Origin: Pseudomonas sp.
GTDB taxonomy: Bacteria; Pseudomonadota; Gammaproteobacteria; Pseudomonadales; Pseudomonadaceae
Length of the DNA stretch: 64,000 nt
Direction of reading: 5' to 3'
Assembly (NCBI RefSeq): GCF_030147005.1
Contig: NZ_JASLAW010000053.1
Span: forward strand, 1-64,000
Every line of letters begins with the position of its first letter. The first letter of the stretch is position 1. The position numbers and the translations under genes are program-made. The notes below the pieces were generated by a model that was not told the DNA's origin, did not search any database, and saw nothing but the letters and a program-made list of their open reading frames with translations. This document shows, piece by piece, positions 46,597 to 56,049 of the stretch.

Positions 46597-49500
46597 TCAG
46601 GCCCCCGGGTCCAAGACGCGGCCCAGATGGGTAATCAGGTAAGTCACCGAATCGGCGTTGCTCAGGATAGTGTCAATGCGCTTGTCAGGGCTGCTCATGA
46701 AAATCTGCCGGGCGTCATTAAGGTCCCTGGCGCCTGTGACCGTCAGGATTTTTTGTTTAAGGCTGGAGGTTGAAGTTTTACTGCTGTAGTCCTTCCATGT
46801 GAGGGTGACCTTATCCCAGGTCTTAAACAGCATTGACGCCGGTGTCAGTGTGGACAACGCCGTGCTGTGCAAATCCTCCAGGGTGGTCTTGAGCGCTTGC
46901 GCGCCAGGTTTGCTCGGGTCAATCAGTTCGGGGAACGGGCACATGGTGTGGAGGTAAGCGATGTCTTCGGTATCGAGCTTAAGGTGCGTCACTTCGTGGA
47001 TGATCGTGCTGGCGCGGGCGTGGGCCGATATGTCGAAGGGTGAGATCAGGCAGTTCTGGTACATATCCATTTGTGGGTCGAAGAAGCGATCAAGCAAATA
47101 CAGGGTGTGGTTCGTGTCATCGGGGAGCGTCAGGGCGTAGTCGGCTGCCCGGTTAGTGCGGCTGGTTCCACTGACAAAGCGACTGGAGTCCGGTTTGGTC
47201 AAGGTCGGATTACTCAGCTCATCCAACATCAGATCGACTATTTTCTCGACTCTCTCTAATTGAGCGGGGGTCAGGGAAAGGACGCCGAACAATTCGCCCA
47301 GAAATAAACCCACCCGGCTGAAAGGGTCACGATTTACTGAAAAAAGCGCGATATTGCGCTTGCATGTGACGGTGTAAAAAGTCGCTACGTTCATGGCTTC
47401 GTTGATGACTTGAGCTTTCCAGCTGGACACGGCGGCAATTTCTCTAATGCCCCTCGCTTCGATATTGACCTCCCTGCGTTCGCCGCTTCGCGCACTCATG
47501 TGTCCCAGCAGGCCGCCGAACCGTGGGTTATGACTGCGCAGGTCCAGCACCCAATGGCCTTGTGAATTGCGGGCAACATAGGAACCTTGCTGCTCGTCGT
47601 TGGCCAGGCACCAGTAGCGTGCGGTTTTCTCGACTGAATACACCTTGCCTGCAAGCGGTATGTAGGTTTTTGAGGTCGCCTTGTCCTCATAAACATGGGA
47701 AGAGGCGTTCCGCTCAAGGTCCTCCAACGCGATGTCGTGATGCTCGAAAGGTTGCAACGACGTGCGCGATGGCGCGGTGATGTCCAAGGTGGACAGGGTA
47801 GTGGCTGTGGGCAGTGTTTCGTCCGACGGCTTAGCTGCCGGTACTGCTTCATCGGTAGGCGGCGGGCTGTCGAGGCCCTCAAGCGCGTCACGCAATGCGG
47901 CCATTTGTGCGATGCCCAAGACAAAGTCCTTGAGCGCCGACTTCCATCGGTGTAGCTGCAGCGCTTCAGCTGAGCGTTTGAATAGCTTGTAGCTGCGCCA
48001 GACGACCAGCGGGTACGCGAGTTTGCCGGCCATGAATTGCACCGCCGTGGGAATTTCCTCGACCAGCAGTTCGGTCACTTTCTCCCATAGAACCTTGGCA
48101 CCTTCCACGAATTGACAACTGAGCATTTTGGACAGCAACAGCGTGTTGTCGTTGAACAGGTAGTGAAGAAAGTTGCCTGTCACTTCGGACGAAGCGAGAT
48201 GGATGTCGGAGACGCGACGAAGGTTCTCTTGCATCAAGTGGCGATAAGTCGCCTGGTGTGGGTCGTCAAGGTGCAGCAGCACCCAGTCCTGCAGTTCTCC
48301 CGGCCTGTCCAACTCATCGAGCAGCGCTTGTTCGTCCCGATATTCCTTGAACACATGGTTTTCCCTGTAGGGCGCGTACAGCACCACAGGGCCGGAGGCG
48401 GGTGGAGTGGGGTCGATCAGGTACATGCCCAATACTTTGACGGCGGTGGCGCCTTCGGTGGCAATCAACTCCATGGGCCGAACCCTCGCCGATGCCCCGG
48501 CGAGTGAGGCGCGTGCCAGGGCGTCGGGCATGTCGAAAACCTGCTGGACAAGACTCAGCGCCTGCGCTGAGAGTCGCTCCTGCAGCATTTGCTCGTGGGC
48601 CAGCTGCAAGGTTTGCCAGGGCAGCTGTTGGCAGAAAAGGCGTCGGCGTTGCAGGGCTTCAGCCGACTGGTCGTTCAGCTGGTTTTGCAACACCGTCTGG
48701 TAGGCGGTTTTCAGGTCCAATTGCCGCACCATTTGAATCACCGCAGTGGCATCCAGGGTGGCGGGCAGCGGGGTGGCGGTACGCGAACGTGGACGGATGG
48801 TCGCGGTATCCATGTTCGGCAAGTGCCGCATGGCATAGTCGGTCAGGCTGTAGTCATGGATCTCGAAGGCCTGGTGAATCGGAATCAGGATGTTATCGGG
48901 GCTCAGGGCGTGGCCTGGGAAACGCGCATCAAGCAGTTTCGCAAGTGCTGCGAATGTGTGCGCGCGCAGCGGTACGATGCCATGCAGGTAGTCTTCTTCC
49001 TGAGGCGCGTTGTTGTGGTATTGCTCAAGCAGTTCCGCCTGATGGATCTGTTCCCGTGGCGGTGCCATTCCCAGCCAGACGGGCAGCGCTTGTTGATTGA
49101 TCATGGTGGTGGCCACCGCGACGGCCCTGGCCAGGTTGGTCGGTGGGGCTTGCTCCAGGCTCATGTCCAGGCGGTTCTGCAGGGACCGGGCACGCAATTT
49201 CATGGAAAGCAGGTGATCAACGCCGTCCATGACGAAATCGCGATAGGTTTTCAGGCGGTTATCCAGCACGTTGTCGTCAATGAGCTTCAGGGGGCCCAAT
49301 CGATAAACCTGATGGGGGATGCGCAAGGAAACCGGCAGGTTTTCCAGCAGGCTCAAGCGCTTGATCGGATGTTCCAGGCGCTGTGTCAGCGCTTGGTGCA
49401 ATTCCATGATCGAGATAAAGACCTCATAACCGCTGCGAGGAGTCCAGAGCACCGCCTGGCCGGAGAGCTTGGGGTCGATACCGCCGCGCTCAGTGATTAC

Positions 49501-51741
49501 AAATACGTTGGCGAGGGGCGTGGGTTGATCGAGTGAGCCCAGGCCCAGCGTCAATCCATAGGCATCCGGCATAAAGCCGTTGATGCCATGGCGGGTAATG
49601 CGCGAGAGGCTCTCGGGATTGAGTACCGTGTCGAGAAGCCCATGGCTGGTGGGATCTAATAGTTTACCCAGTAGCCTCAATTCGGCCTCGCTGCGCAACC
49701 CCAAGAGCATCGAGTGCGCATGTTTGTCGCGGTTGCTGTCGAGAAACACGCGGGTGAGTTCGTGCATGTCGTGATCGGAGAAAAGCTTCAAGACGCGCTC
49801 AATAATGCTGTTGAAGGCACTGAGTGTCAGGTTATGCAGCTGGAGGGCGACGTGGGGGTCACGCTTTACGTAAAACCAGGTGCGCGGTGAGCTGGACACC
49901 GGTGACGCTTCAAGGCTCAGGCGCTCGATGAAGTGTTCAACCATATTCAGGGACGACACCGGTGGGCGCTCTTCAATCTCTTCGGCGCGGGTCTCGTAGG
50001 TGTTGATATAGACGTCTTCTGCCTTGAGGTCCAGTTGCTGTATGTTCAGTTCCGCGTTCAAAGCGTGAGCGACGATGCCACGCAGGGTGGGGTGCTTTTT
50101 GCGATCCGCGTCCAGCGCCTGCTCGACGGCGTGCAGGCGCTGCAATTGCTGCTTGGCGCGCTCTGCCCGCACCGTGGACGGGCGACCATTGCCGCTGGTA
50201 ATCGGGTGGGTAGTCCAGCGCCCGTTGGTATCCAGTAGCGCCAGGCGAGCATCAAGCATTGCACGTACATCCAGGGCGTAGTCGAGCAGGGCAGTCAGGT
50301 TCACCTGGCCATCACTGCGCCGATAGGTCGCCAGGGCGTGGTTCATATTACTGATTTGCTTGACGGCAATGTCTTCGACAATACCGGTAAACACGCTGCC
50401 GGTGACGGGGCGGGCCGCGATGTTTACCTGGTCCAGGCCAATAAAGGTGTTGCGCTCATCCAGGGACAGAAAGTTGAGTAACTCGTCTTCATGCCCTGCG
50501 GTCTTGAGCATGGTCAATAACGTATCTCTCAGGTCATCCATGTCTTTGAGCACCTGCACTCCATGCGATTGCGTATACAGGTACGCATGGCTTTCGTGGA
50601 TCATCAGGGTGCTGGCCAGTTCCACGTAGTGCTGATACGGCGCGTAGACCTGCACTTTTTCCACGCTCAGTTGGCTGGCGTGGGCGCTGCGCGCGCTCTC
50701 GTCAGGCAGGAACATTGCCTGGAACATGTGGCTTTCTTCGGCGCTGATCACCGATGTCTGGCGCTTGAGCAGCACATCGACGCGAAACTTTTCACCCATG
50801 ATTTGCGCGAAAAGCTCCACGCGTGAGGCGCCATCGCCGATGTCTTCGTTCCAGTAAGTTTGCAGCAGGCCGTCCAACAGTTTGGAGAGAACGCCGGAGG
50901 TTTCTTCGACCAACGCTTCCCAGCGCTGGTTGTCCTCTTCCAGCTGGGCCTGGGTAAAGGCAGTGGTGACATGCTTGGGGTTGAAGAATTCACGGGTTTG
51001 CTCCGTGGGCCAGGCATGTTTCACATAAAACTGCAGGAATGCTTCGCTTAACGGCAGGGATTGGACCCAGCGTCGATCACCGTCGGCGGGGTGGCGTATA
51101 AAAAAGTTTACCCGTGTGTGGCGTTGATCCAGGCCCGGGAAGTAGTTGCGCGCCATGATGATCAGTACGGTGTCGAGCATCCAGGGCAAGGTAGGAATCT
51201 TTTTCAGATGTTCAAGCATCAAATTGACATTGGCCTGCTGGCAGGCCATGAGGGTTTGCTCCTGGTCTTCACTGACCGCCCCCTCGATCACCGCGCTGGT
51301 CACCGTCAGCGCGGTGCCGATGGGTAATGCGTTGCGCTGGGTAATCGAGAGGAAACTCATCAAGTCGACGCGTTGCACCGAGTCCGCCAACTGTTCGCCG
51401 ACCTCGACGAGCAGTGAGGCAGGGTCGGCAAATACCTGAATGCCGCCATAAGGCGTGTAAAGCAGGGCTTTGCCACCGTCCGGCGTGGGGCTCATCATAA
51501 AGGCCCCGGCGAGTGGTATCGCGATGTGGCCCTGAGCGTTAATCAGCAGCTTTTCCACGCGCATGGGATGGCTGAGCAGGCGCGTATTCTGACGGTCGGT
51601 ATCGCTTACGTAATACAGGTTATGCAGCCACTCAAGATCTTTGACGCTCAGGCCTAGCGCTCGCTCGCGCTCGCTCGGCGTTTTCCTGCTGACGGGCCTC
51701 AGGAATTCATCGAAAAAATACGGGGGGGTTACGCTGAGCAT
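46597..51741 (-). CDS. Giant DUF6543-like toxin with C-terminal zincin motif
   Basis: 1714 residues without signal peptide. It resembles the large DUF6543/dermonecrotic-toxin-like proteins of pseudomonads. A module of the form LLYTPYGGxxVF followed by a helical segment occurs four times, at about 91-135, 385-430, 760-806 and 1115-1166. A hydrophobic amphipathic stretch (about 1225-1260, MAGKLAYPLVVWRSYKLF) may insert in membrane. The C-terminal domain has His1582-Glu-x-x-His1586 followed by TEDIAY (Asp1593), resembling aspzincin-type metalloprotease sites. No secretion genes, tip protein, or immunity gene are adjacent. The gene probably encodes a secreted effector or contact toxin (inference). 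The 5145-bp frame is unbroken. Confidence 0.75.
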   Translation of the reverse strand: MLSVTPPYFFDEFLRPVSRKTPSERERALGLSVKDLEWLHNLYYVSDTDRQNTRLLSHPMRVEKLLINAQGHIAIPLAGAFMMSPTPDGGKALLYTPYGGIQVFADPASLLVEVGEQLADSVQRVDLMSFLSITQRNALPIGTALTVTSAVIEGAVSEDQEQTLMACQQANVNLMLEHLKKIPTLPWMLDTVLIIMARNYFPGLDQRHTRVNFFIRHPADGDRRWVQSLPLSEAFLQFYVKHAWPTEQTREFFNPKHVTTAFTQAQLEEDNQRWEALVEETSGVLSKLLDGLLQTYWNEDIGDGASRVELFAQIMGEKFRVDVLLKRQTSVISAEESHMFQAMFLPDESARSAHASQLSVEKVQVYAPYQHYVELASTLMIHESHAYLYTQSHGVQVLKDMDDLRDTLLTMLKTAGHEDELLNFLSLDERNTFIGLDQVNIAARPVTGSVFTGIVEDIAVKQISNMNHALATYRRSDGQVNLTALLDYALDVRAMLDARLALLDTNGRWTTHPITSGNGRPSTVRAERAKQQLQRLHAVEQALDADRKKHPTLRGIVAHALNAELNIQQLDLKAEDVYINTYETRAEEIEERPPVSSLNMVEHFIERLSLEASPVSSSPRTWFYVKRDPHVALQLHNLTLSAFNSIIERVLKLFSDHDMHELTRVFLDSNRDKHAHSMLLGLRSEAELRLLGKLLDPTSHGLLDTVLNPESLSRITRHGINGFMPDAYGLTLGLGSLDQPTPLANVFVITERGGIDPKLSGQAVLWTPRSGYEVFISIMELHQALTQRLEHPIKRLSLLENLPVSLRIPHQVYRLGPLKLIDDNVLDNRLKTYRDFVMDGVDHLLSMKLRARSLQNRLDMSLEQAPPTNLARAVAVATTMINQQALPVWLGMAPPREQIHQAELLEQYHNNAPQEEDYLHGIVPLRAHTFAALAKLLDARFPGHALSPDNILIPIHQAFEIHDYSLTDYAMRHLPNMDTATIRPRSRTATPLPATLDATAVIQMVRQLDLKTAYQTVLQNQLNDQSAEALQRRRLFCQQLPWQTLQLAHEQMLQERLSAQALSLVQQVFDMPDALARASLAGASARVRPMELIATEGATAVKVLGMYLIDPTPPASGPVVLYAPYRENHVFKEYRDEQALLDELDRPGELQDWVLLHLDDPHQATYRHLMQENLRRVSDIHLASSEVTGNFLHYLFNDNTLLLSKMLSCQFVEGAKVLWEKVTELLVEEIPTAVQFMAGKLAYPLVVWRSYKLFKRSAEALQLHRWKSALKDFVLGIAQMAALRDALEGLDSPPPTDEAVPAAKPSDETLPTATTLSTLDITAPSRTSLQPFEHHDIALEDLERNASSHVYEDKATSKTYIPLAGKVYSVEKTARYWCLANDEQQGSYVARNSQGHWVLDLRSHNPRFGGLLGHMSARSGERREVNIEARGIREIAAVSSWKAQVINEAMNVATFYTVTCKRNIALFSVNRDPFSRVGLFLGELFGVLSLTPAQLERVEKIVDLMLDELSNPTLTKPDSSRFVSGTSRTNRAADYALTLPDDTNHTLYLLDRFFDPQMDMYQNCLISPFDISAHARASTIIHEVTHLKLDTEDIAYLHTMCPFPELIDPSKPGAQALKTTLEDLHSTALSTLTPASMLFKTWDKVTLTWKDYSSKTSTSSLKQKILTVTGARDLNDARQIFMSSPDKRIDTILSNADSVTYLITHLGRVLDPGA

Positions 51742-51909
51742 CGCCGGTCTCTATCGTGCTTGGGGAGCATCAGGGTAAGGACGCGCAATCTGCAAGCTGG
51801 GGTAAATAATGAGATTCGGCACACGTTGACAGCAGACGCCGCGCGTGGTTTTTAAGCAGGACCCGGACGTTCATTCGTTGCCCCTCCAATCATAAAAACG
51901 GAGCTTCAA

Positions 51910-52947
51910 ATGCCTGCGCAGTCTCCGACAGTCGACACCGCTTCAACCTTGATCGGCTTTACCGAGTTGGTGGCCTTGCTCCAACAGGTGTTCGTCAGCC
52001 ACGGCACGTCGCCAGAGGTGGCGGCCATCCTCGCGCACAACTGCGCCAGCGCCGAGCGTGATGGTGCCCACAGCCACGGTATTTTTCGCATTCCCGGTTA
52101 CCTGTCGACGCTGGCCAGTGGCTGGGTGGATGGCACGGCGGTGCCGACGGTCACGGATGTGGCTTCAGGCTTCGTGCGGGTCGATGCCCGCAACGGCTTC
52201 GCCCAACCGGCCCTGACGGCGGCTCGCCCGTTACTGGTGGACAAAGCCCGCAGCGCCGGTATCGCCTTGCTGGCAATCCATAATTCCCATCACTTCGCGG
52301 CGTTGTGGCCGGATGTCGAACCTTTCGCTGAAGAAGGGCTGGTGGCGCTCAGCGTGGTCAACAGCATGACCTGCGTGGTGCCCCACGGTGCCGACCGCCC
52401 GCTGTTCGGCACCAACCCCATCGCGTTCGCCGCGCCGCGCGCCGACGGCGCCCCGATTGTGTTCGACCTGGCCACCAGCGCCATTGCCCATGGCGACGTG
52501 CAGATTGCCGCACGCAAAGGCGAACGCCTACCGCCGGGCATGGGCGTGGACAGCCTCGGCCAGCCGACCCAGGACCCGAAGGCCATTCTCGAAGGCGGCG
52601 CGCTGTTGCCGTTCGGCGGGCACAAGGGTTCGGCGCTGTCGATGATGGTCGAGTTGCTGGCGGCCGCGTTAACGGGCGGTAATTTTTCGTTCGAGTTCAA
52701 TTGGGCGGACCATCCGGGCGCGCGTACGCCCTGGACGGGCCAGTTGCTGATTGTCATCGATCCAAGCAAGACTGCCGGGCAAAGCTTCGCTGCGCGCAGC
52801 CAGGAACTGGTGCGGCAGATGCATGCGGCGGGGTTACGGCGGTTGCCGGGGGATCGGCGGCATCGCACACGGGCGAAGTCGCAGGAAACAGGGATTGAAC
52901 TTGAGGTGCAGGAACTGCGGCAGTTGCGAGCGTTGGCTGCCGGTTGA
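51910..52947 (+). CDS. dpkA: Delta1-piperideine-2-carboxylate/pyrroline-2-carboxylate reductase
   Basis: 345 residues of the malate/L-lactate dehydrogenase-like NAD(P)H reductase family (not Rossmann). Family motifs: the HGTSPEVAAILAHNCASAERDG region, SHGIFRIPGYL, NSHHFAALWPDVEPFAEEG, VVPHGADRPLFGTNPIAFA and LPFGGHKGSALSMMVELLAAALTGG. Strong resemblance to Pseudomonas DpkA, which reduces cyclic imines in D-lysine and D-proline catabolism to L-pipecolate and L-proline. Monocistronic; followed by a hairpin at 52952-52972. Confidence 0.88.
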   Translation: MPAQSPTVDTASTLIGFTELVALLQQVFVSHGTSPEVAAILAHNCASAERDGAHSHGIFRIPGYLSTLASGWVDGTAVPTVTDVASGFVRVDARNGFAQPALTAARPLLVDKARSAGIALLAIHNSHHFAALWPDVEPFAEEGLVALSVVNSMTCVVPHGADRPLFGTNPIAFAAPRADGAPIVFDLATSAIAHGDVQIAARKGERLPPGMGVDSLGQPTQDPKAILEGGALLPFGGHKGSALSMMVELLAAALTGGNFSFEFNWADHPGARTPWTGQLLIVIDPSKTAGQSFAARSQELVRQMHAAGLRRLPGDRRHRTRAKSQETGIELEVQELRQLRALAAG

Positions 52948-52951
52948 AAGC

Positions 52952-52972
52952 GGCTGCGCCCAGGGCGCAGCC
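52952..52972. terminator. Hairpin between dpkA and the DUF883 gene
   Basis: ggctgcgccc a gggcgcagcc, perfect 10-bp arms with a one-base loop centre (tighter loop in practice), followed by cttact. Between convergent genes; probable transcription end for both. Confidence 0.55.
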
Positions 52973-52980
52973 CTTACTCA

Positions 52981-53301
52981 TCAGTTGCGGCGACCGAGCA
53001 ACAGGCCTACCACCAGGCCAAAGCCTGCGGAAATGGCCACGGTCTGCCATGGATGGCCACCGATATAGGTCTCGGTGGCATCCACTACCGGCTTGCTGCG
53101 CTCACGTACGTTGGACACTGAGTCCAGGGCTTGCTTGAGTTTGATGGCGACCTGCTCGCGCAGGGTTTCACCTTCCTCGCCCACCAGTGATGCGCTGCTC
53201 TTGAGCAGTTTGTCGGATTCTTCAATCAGCGTGGTCAGTTCGCTGAAAGCTTGATCCTTGATTTGATCTTCGACGGATTGGGCGGCGGTTTTGCGGGCCA
53301 T
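52981..53301 (-). CDS. DUF883/ElaB/YqjD-type membrane-anchored protein
   Basis: 106 residues: a long amphipathic helix with heptad-like pattern, then ETYIGGHPWQTVAISAGFGLVVGLLLGRRN at the C-terminus, the tail-anchor with GxxxGxLLGRR typical of YqjD/ElaB. E. coli members sit in the inner membrane and bind ribosomes in stationary phase. Gaggagtcacac is the ribosome site. Confidence 0.9.
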   Translation of the reverse strand: MARKTAAQSVEDQIKDQAFSELTTLIEESDKLLKSSASLVGEEGETLREQVAIKLKQALDSVSNVRERSKPVVDATETYIGGHPWQTVAISAGFGLVVGLLLGRRN

Positions 53302-53462
53302 GTGTGACTCCTTGCAGTGGATGTGGCAGTGAACAATGGAGTATCAGGCGGAGGCAAAAGTTGCAGTTATTTTGCCCGCTGGCCATTTGCGGCAAAATCG
53401 GAATCAGGACCTTTCGGCCTACAGTGTAAGATGTCACCTATTTGTGCAGCAGGTAATTCAAC

Positions 53463-53717
53463 ATGAGCTTCAATCTCGCCAACAAGACCCTCGCCGAACG
53501 CGCCGAGCTGGAAGATGAAAAGTCCCGTCTTTACGACCTGTGGCAAACCAACCTGGGCAAAGCCAAGGGCGAAGCCGCGCGGTTGTTCGGTGAGCGCGCC
53601 AAGCGCAAGGGCAAATGGGCTGAATGGGTGCGAGCCGAGCTGGACGGCATGTCGCCGCCGGAGTTTTCCAACATGGTGCGCAGCGAAGTCAACAAGTTGA
53701 TGGCGGCGGCTAAATAA
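53463..53717 (+). CDS. Small conserved protein of unknown function
   Basis: 84 residues, highly charged and helical (ERAELEDEKSRLYDLW, ERAKRKGKWAEWVRAELDGM, SEVNKLMAAAK). No signal or membrane segment. Kept in many pseudomonads; possibly a nucleic-acid or ribosome-associated helix protein but this is speculation. Its end overlaps the convergent LysR gene by 8 bases. Confidence 0.75.
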   Translation: MSFNLANKTLAERAELEDEKSRLYDLWQTNLGKAKGEAARLFGERAKRKGKWAEWVRAELDGMSPPEFSNMVRSEVNKLMAAAK

Positions 53718-54618
53718 AGCACTCCTCGATTGCCTCGCGCACTTTCAGCAGCAGGGGGTCGAGCTGGGCCTGGGTGCGCCAGCCCAGCTCCACCGGGTAA
53801 CGCGGCAACGCCAACGGGCAAGGCAAAACGCGCAAGCCGGTGAGGCAGGCGATGGCCTCGGCGGCATGCCCGGGGATCGTCGCCACCGCCGCGCTGCCCT
53901 TGAGCAGAAACGCCAACGCGGCAAAGTGGCTGGTGGACGCGCACACCTGGCGGCTCAAGCCGTGCGCCGCCAAGCCCTCATCGGTAATGCCGATAAACCC
54001 GCTCGACGACACCAGCACATGTTCGCGCGCGACGAACTCCGTCAGGTCGATGTGTTGCTGGCCGGGCGCCAGGCTGTTCGGGTCCACCAGGCAGCGGTAG
54101 TCACCTTCGCCGAGCACTTGCCGACTCAGGCGCCGTTCGGCAAACCCACCAGCGGTGATCGCCATATCCAGGCTGCGGTCGAGCAGGGCATCGGCGACGA
54201 TCTGGCTGTGGGTCTGGCGGAAAATCACCCGCAGTTTCGGCAGGCGCTGTGCGACGCTGTCCATCAGTCGGCGGCCGTAGGCAATCTCGAAGTCATCGGA
54301 CAGGCCCAACACCACGGAGCGGCCCTGATAGTTCGGGCTCTGCGGATTGACCATCGCCAGGCTTTGCCGACAGCGGGCCAGCGCCTCGCTGATCACCGGT
54401 TTCAATTGATTGGCGCGAACGGTCGGTGCCAGTCCACGGCCCGTACGCACAAATAACTGATCACCGTACAGCTCGCGCAAGCGCCGCAACCCGGCGCTGA
54501 TTGCCGACTGCGTCACCCCCAGGCGCAACGCCGCGCGGCTGGCGCTGGACTCGTCATGCAGGGCTTCGAAGGTTTTCAGCAGGTTCAAATCGACCTGGGT
54601 GATATCTATCTGGCTCAT
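53710..54618 (-). CDS. LysR-family transcriptional regulator
   Basis: 302 residues. N-terminal winged HTH (LLKTFEALHDESSASRAALRLGVTQSAISAGLRRLRELYG) and a periplasmic-binding-like effector domain. Divergent from the nitrilase gene with 83 bases between starts, so it probably regulates it. The closest group is the NodD/SyrM-like LysR proteins (TQSAISAGLRRLR), but effector identity is unknown. Confidence 0.9.
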   Translation of the reverse strand: MSQIDITQVDLNLLKTFEALHDESSASRAALRLGVTQSAISAGLRRLRELYGDQLFVRTGRGLAPTVRANQLKPVISEALARCRQSLAMVNPQSPNYQGRSVVLGLSDDFEIAYGRRLMDSVAQRLPKLRVIFRQTHSQIVADALLDRSLDMAITAGGFAERRLSRQVLGEGDYRCLVDPNSLAPGQQHIDLTEFVAREHVLVSSSGFIGITDEGLAAHGLSRQVCASTSHFAALAFLLKGSAAVATIPGHAAEAIACLTGLRVLPCPLALPRYPVELGWRTQAQLDPLLLKVREAIEECFI

Positions 54619-54701
54619 ATCATTTAGCACTGAAGTGGGCTTTATTCATGATCAAGCCTGGCCGGAGAATGGGCAACCCCCACTGACTTGGAGTGACCGT
54701 G

Positions 54702-55628
54702 ATGCCTGTTTCTACCGTGGCTGCTTTACAAATTGGCTCGGCGCCTGGCGGCAAGGCCGAAACCCTCGAACAGATACTGGCGTATGAAGCACAGATCCGG
54801 CTGAGCGGCGCGCAACTGGTGGTGATGCCCGAAGCCTTGCTGGGGGGCTATCCCAAAGGCGAAGGTTTCGGCACGCAACTGGGTTACCGCCTGCCGCAAG
54901 GGCGTGAAGCCTTCGCCCGCTACTTTGCCAATGCTATCGATGTGCCGGGTAGCGAAACCGATGCGTTGGCCGGGTTATCCACCCGCACCGGCGCGAGCCT
55001 GGTACTCGGCGTGATCGAGCGCAGTGGCAGTACCTTGTATTGCACCGTGTTGTATTTCGAGCCCAAGGGCGGGCTGGTGGCCAAGCACCGCAAGCTGATG
55101 CCCACCGGCACCGAACGGCTGATCTGGGGCAAGGGCGACGGCTCCACGTTAGCGGTGGTCGACAGCGCGGTAGGGCGGATCGGCGGCGCGGTGTGCTGGG
55201 AAAACATGATGCCGCTGCTGCGTACCGCAATGTACGCCAAGGGTGTACAGGTGTGGTGCGCACCCACCGTGGACGAGCGCGAGATGTGGCAGGTGAGCAT
55301 GCGCCACGTGGCCCATGAAGGGCGCTGCTTTGTGGTGAGCGCCTGCCAGGTACAGGACTCGCCCGAGGCGTTGGGCGTGGAGGTTGCCAACTGGCCGGCG
55401 GATCGAGCATTGATTGCCGGTGGCAGCGTGATCGTCGGGCCGATGGGCGACATACTTGCCGGGCCGCTGGTGGGTGAAGCGGGACTGTTGACCGCGCGCA
55501 TCGATACCGATGAGTTGGTGCGGGCCAGGTATGACTACGACGTGGTGGGGCATTATGCCCGCCCGGATGTCTTCGAATTGGTGGTGGACGAGCGCGCCAG
55601 GCCGGGCGTGCGCTCTATCACTGACTAA
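54702..55628 (+). CDS. Nitrilase (carbon-nitrogen hydrolase)
   Basis: 308 residues. Catalytic triad Glu44 (VMPEALLGGYPKG), Lys131 (KHRKLMPT) and Cys165 (GGAVCWENMMPLLR), with the RHVAHEGRCFVVSACQ segment of true nitrilases. It converts a nitrile to its carboxylic acid and ammonia. The CWENMMP sequence is the form of arylacetonitrilases and plant-related bacterial nitrilases. ATG at 54702 is favoured; the GTG three codons upstream is close to ggagtg. Divergent LysR is the likely regulator. Confidence 0.9.
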   Translation: MPVSTVAALQIGSAPGGKAETLEQILAYEAQIRLSGAQLVVMPEALLGGYPKGEGFGTQLGYRLPQGREAFARYFANAIDVPGSETDALAGLSTRTGASLVLGVIERSGSTLYCTVLYFEPKGGLVAKHRKLMPTGTERLIWGKGDGSTLAVVDSAVGRIGGAVCWENMMPLLRTAMYAKGVQVWCAPTVDEREMWQVSMRHVAHEGRCFVVSACQVQDSPEALGVEVANWPADRALIAGGSVIVGPMGDILAGPLVGEAGLLTARIDTDELVRARYDYDVVGHYARPDVFELVVDERARPGVRSITD

Positions 55629-55639
55629 GCAGCGTTAAA

Positions 55640-55848
55640 AAATGTGGGAGCGGGCTTGCCCTAATGCCAGTCAGTTAAGACAGAACCGGTCTCTGTGGCG
55701 AGGGAGCTTGCTCCCGCTGGACTGCGTAGCAGTCCCATTTTTGGGGCCGCTTCGCGCCCCAACGGGAGCAAGCTCCCTCGCCACAGGTCGCAGGTTTTTC
55801 TGCTTTAGCGCTTAACTGACGGCATTAGGGCTTGCCCGATCCCACATT
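55640..55848. repeat. Nested REP palindromes
   Basis: Outer arms aaatgtgggagcgggcttgc (55640-55659, continuing to 55679) and their complement ending gatcccacattt at 55848 enclose a REPIN-type palindrome at 55694-55786 (tgtggcgagggagcttgctc to the complement at its right end). Inner hairpins ggactgcg/gcagtcc and ggggccg/gcgcccc are also visible. This explains most of the 420-base gap before dedA. Confidence 0.85.
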
Positions 55849-55938
55849 TGGATCCATGACGGCCTCGAAGTCCAATTGCTTCACACTTTCGCGACACTCC
55901 CCGCTACAAAAGCCACACGCTTTTCAGCTCTCAGTCCG

Positions 55939-55944
55939 TATAAT
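55939..55944 (+). promoter_or_regulatory. Possible -10 element before dedA
   Basis: TATAAT flanked by GTCCG and CGGAC (an inverted repeat around the -10), about 105 bases upstream of the dedA start. No good -35 element is visible. Confidence 0.35.
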
Positions 55945-56049
55945 GCGGACCTCTCAGGGTTGTAAGAATCTCGACATACGCTTGTAGCCTTATTAACAAT
56001 CGTCCCCGCACTGGCCTGCTGAGCCGGGCCATTCACACAGGTGCCATCC

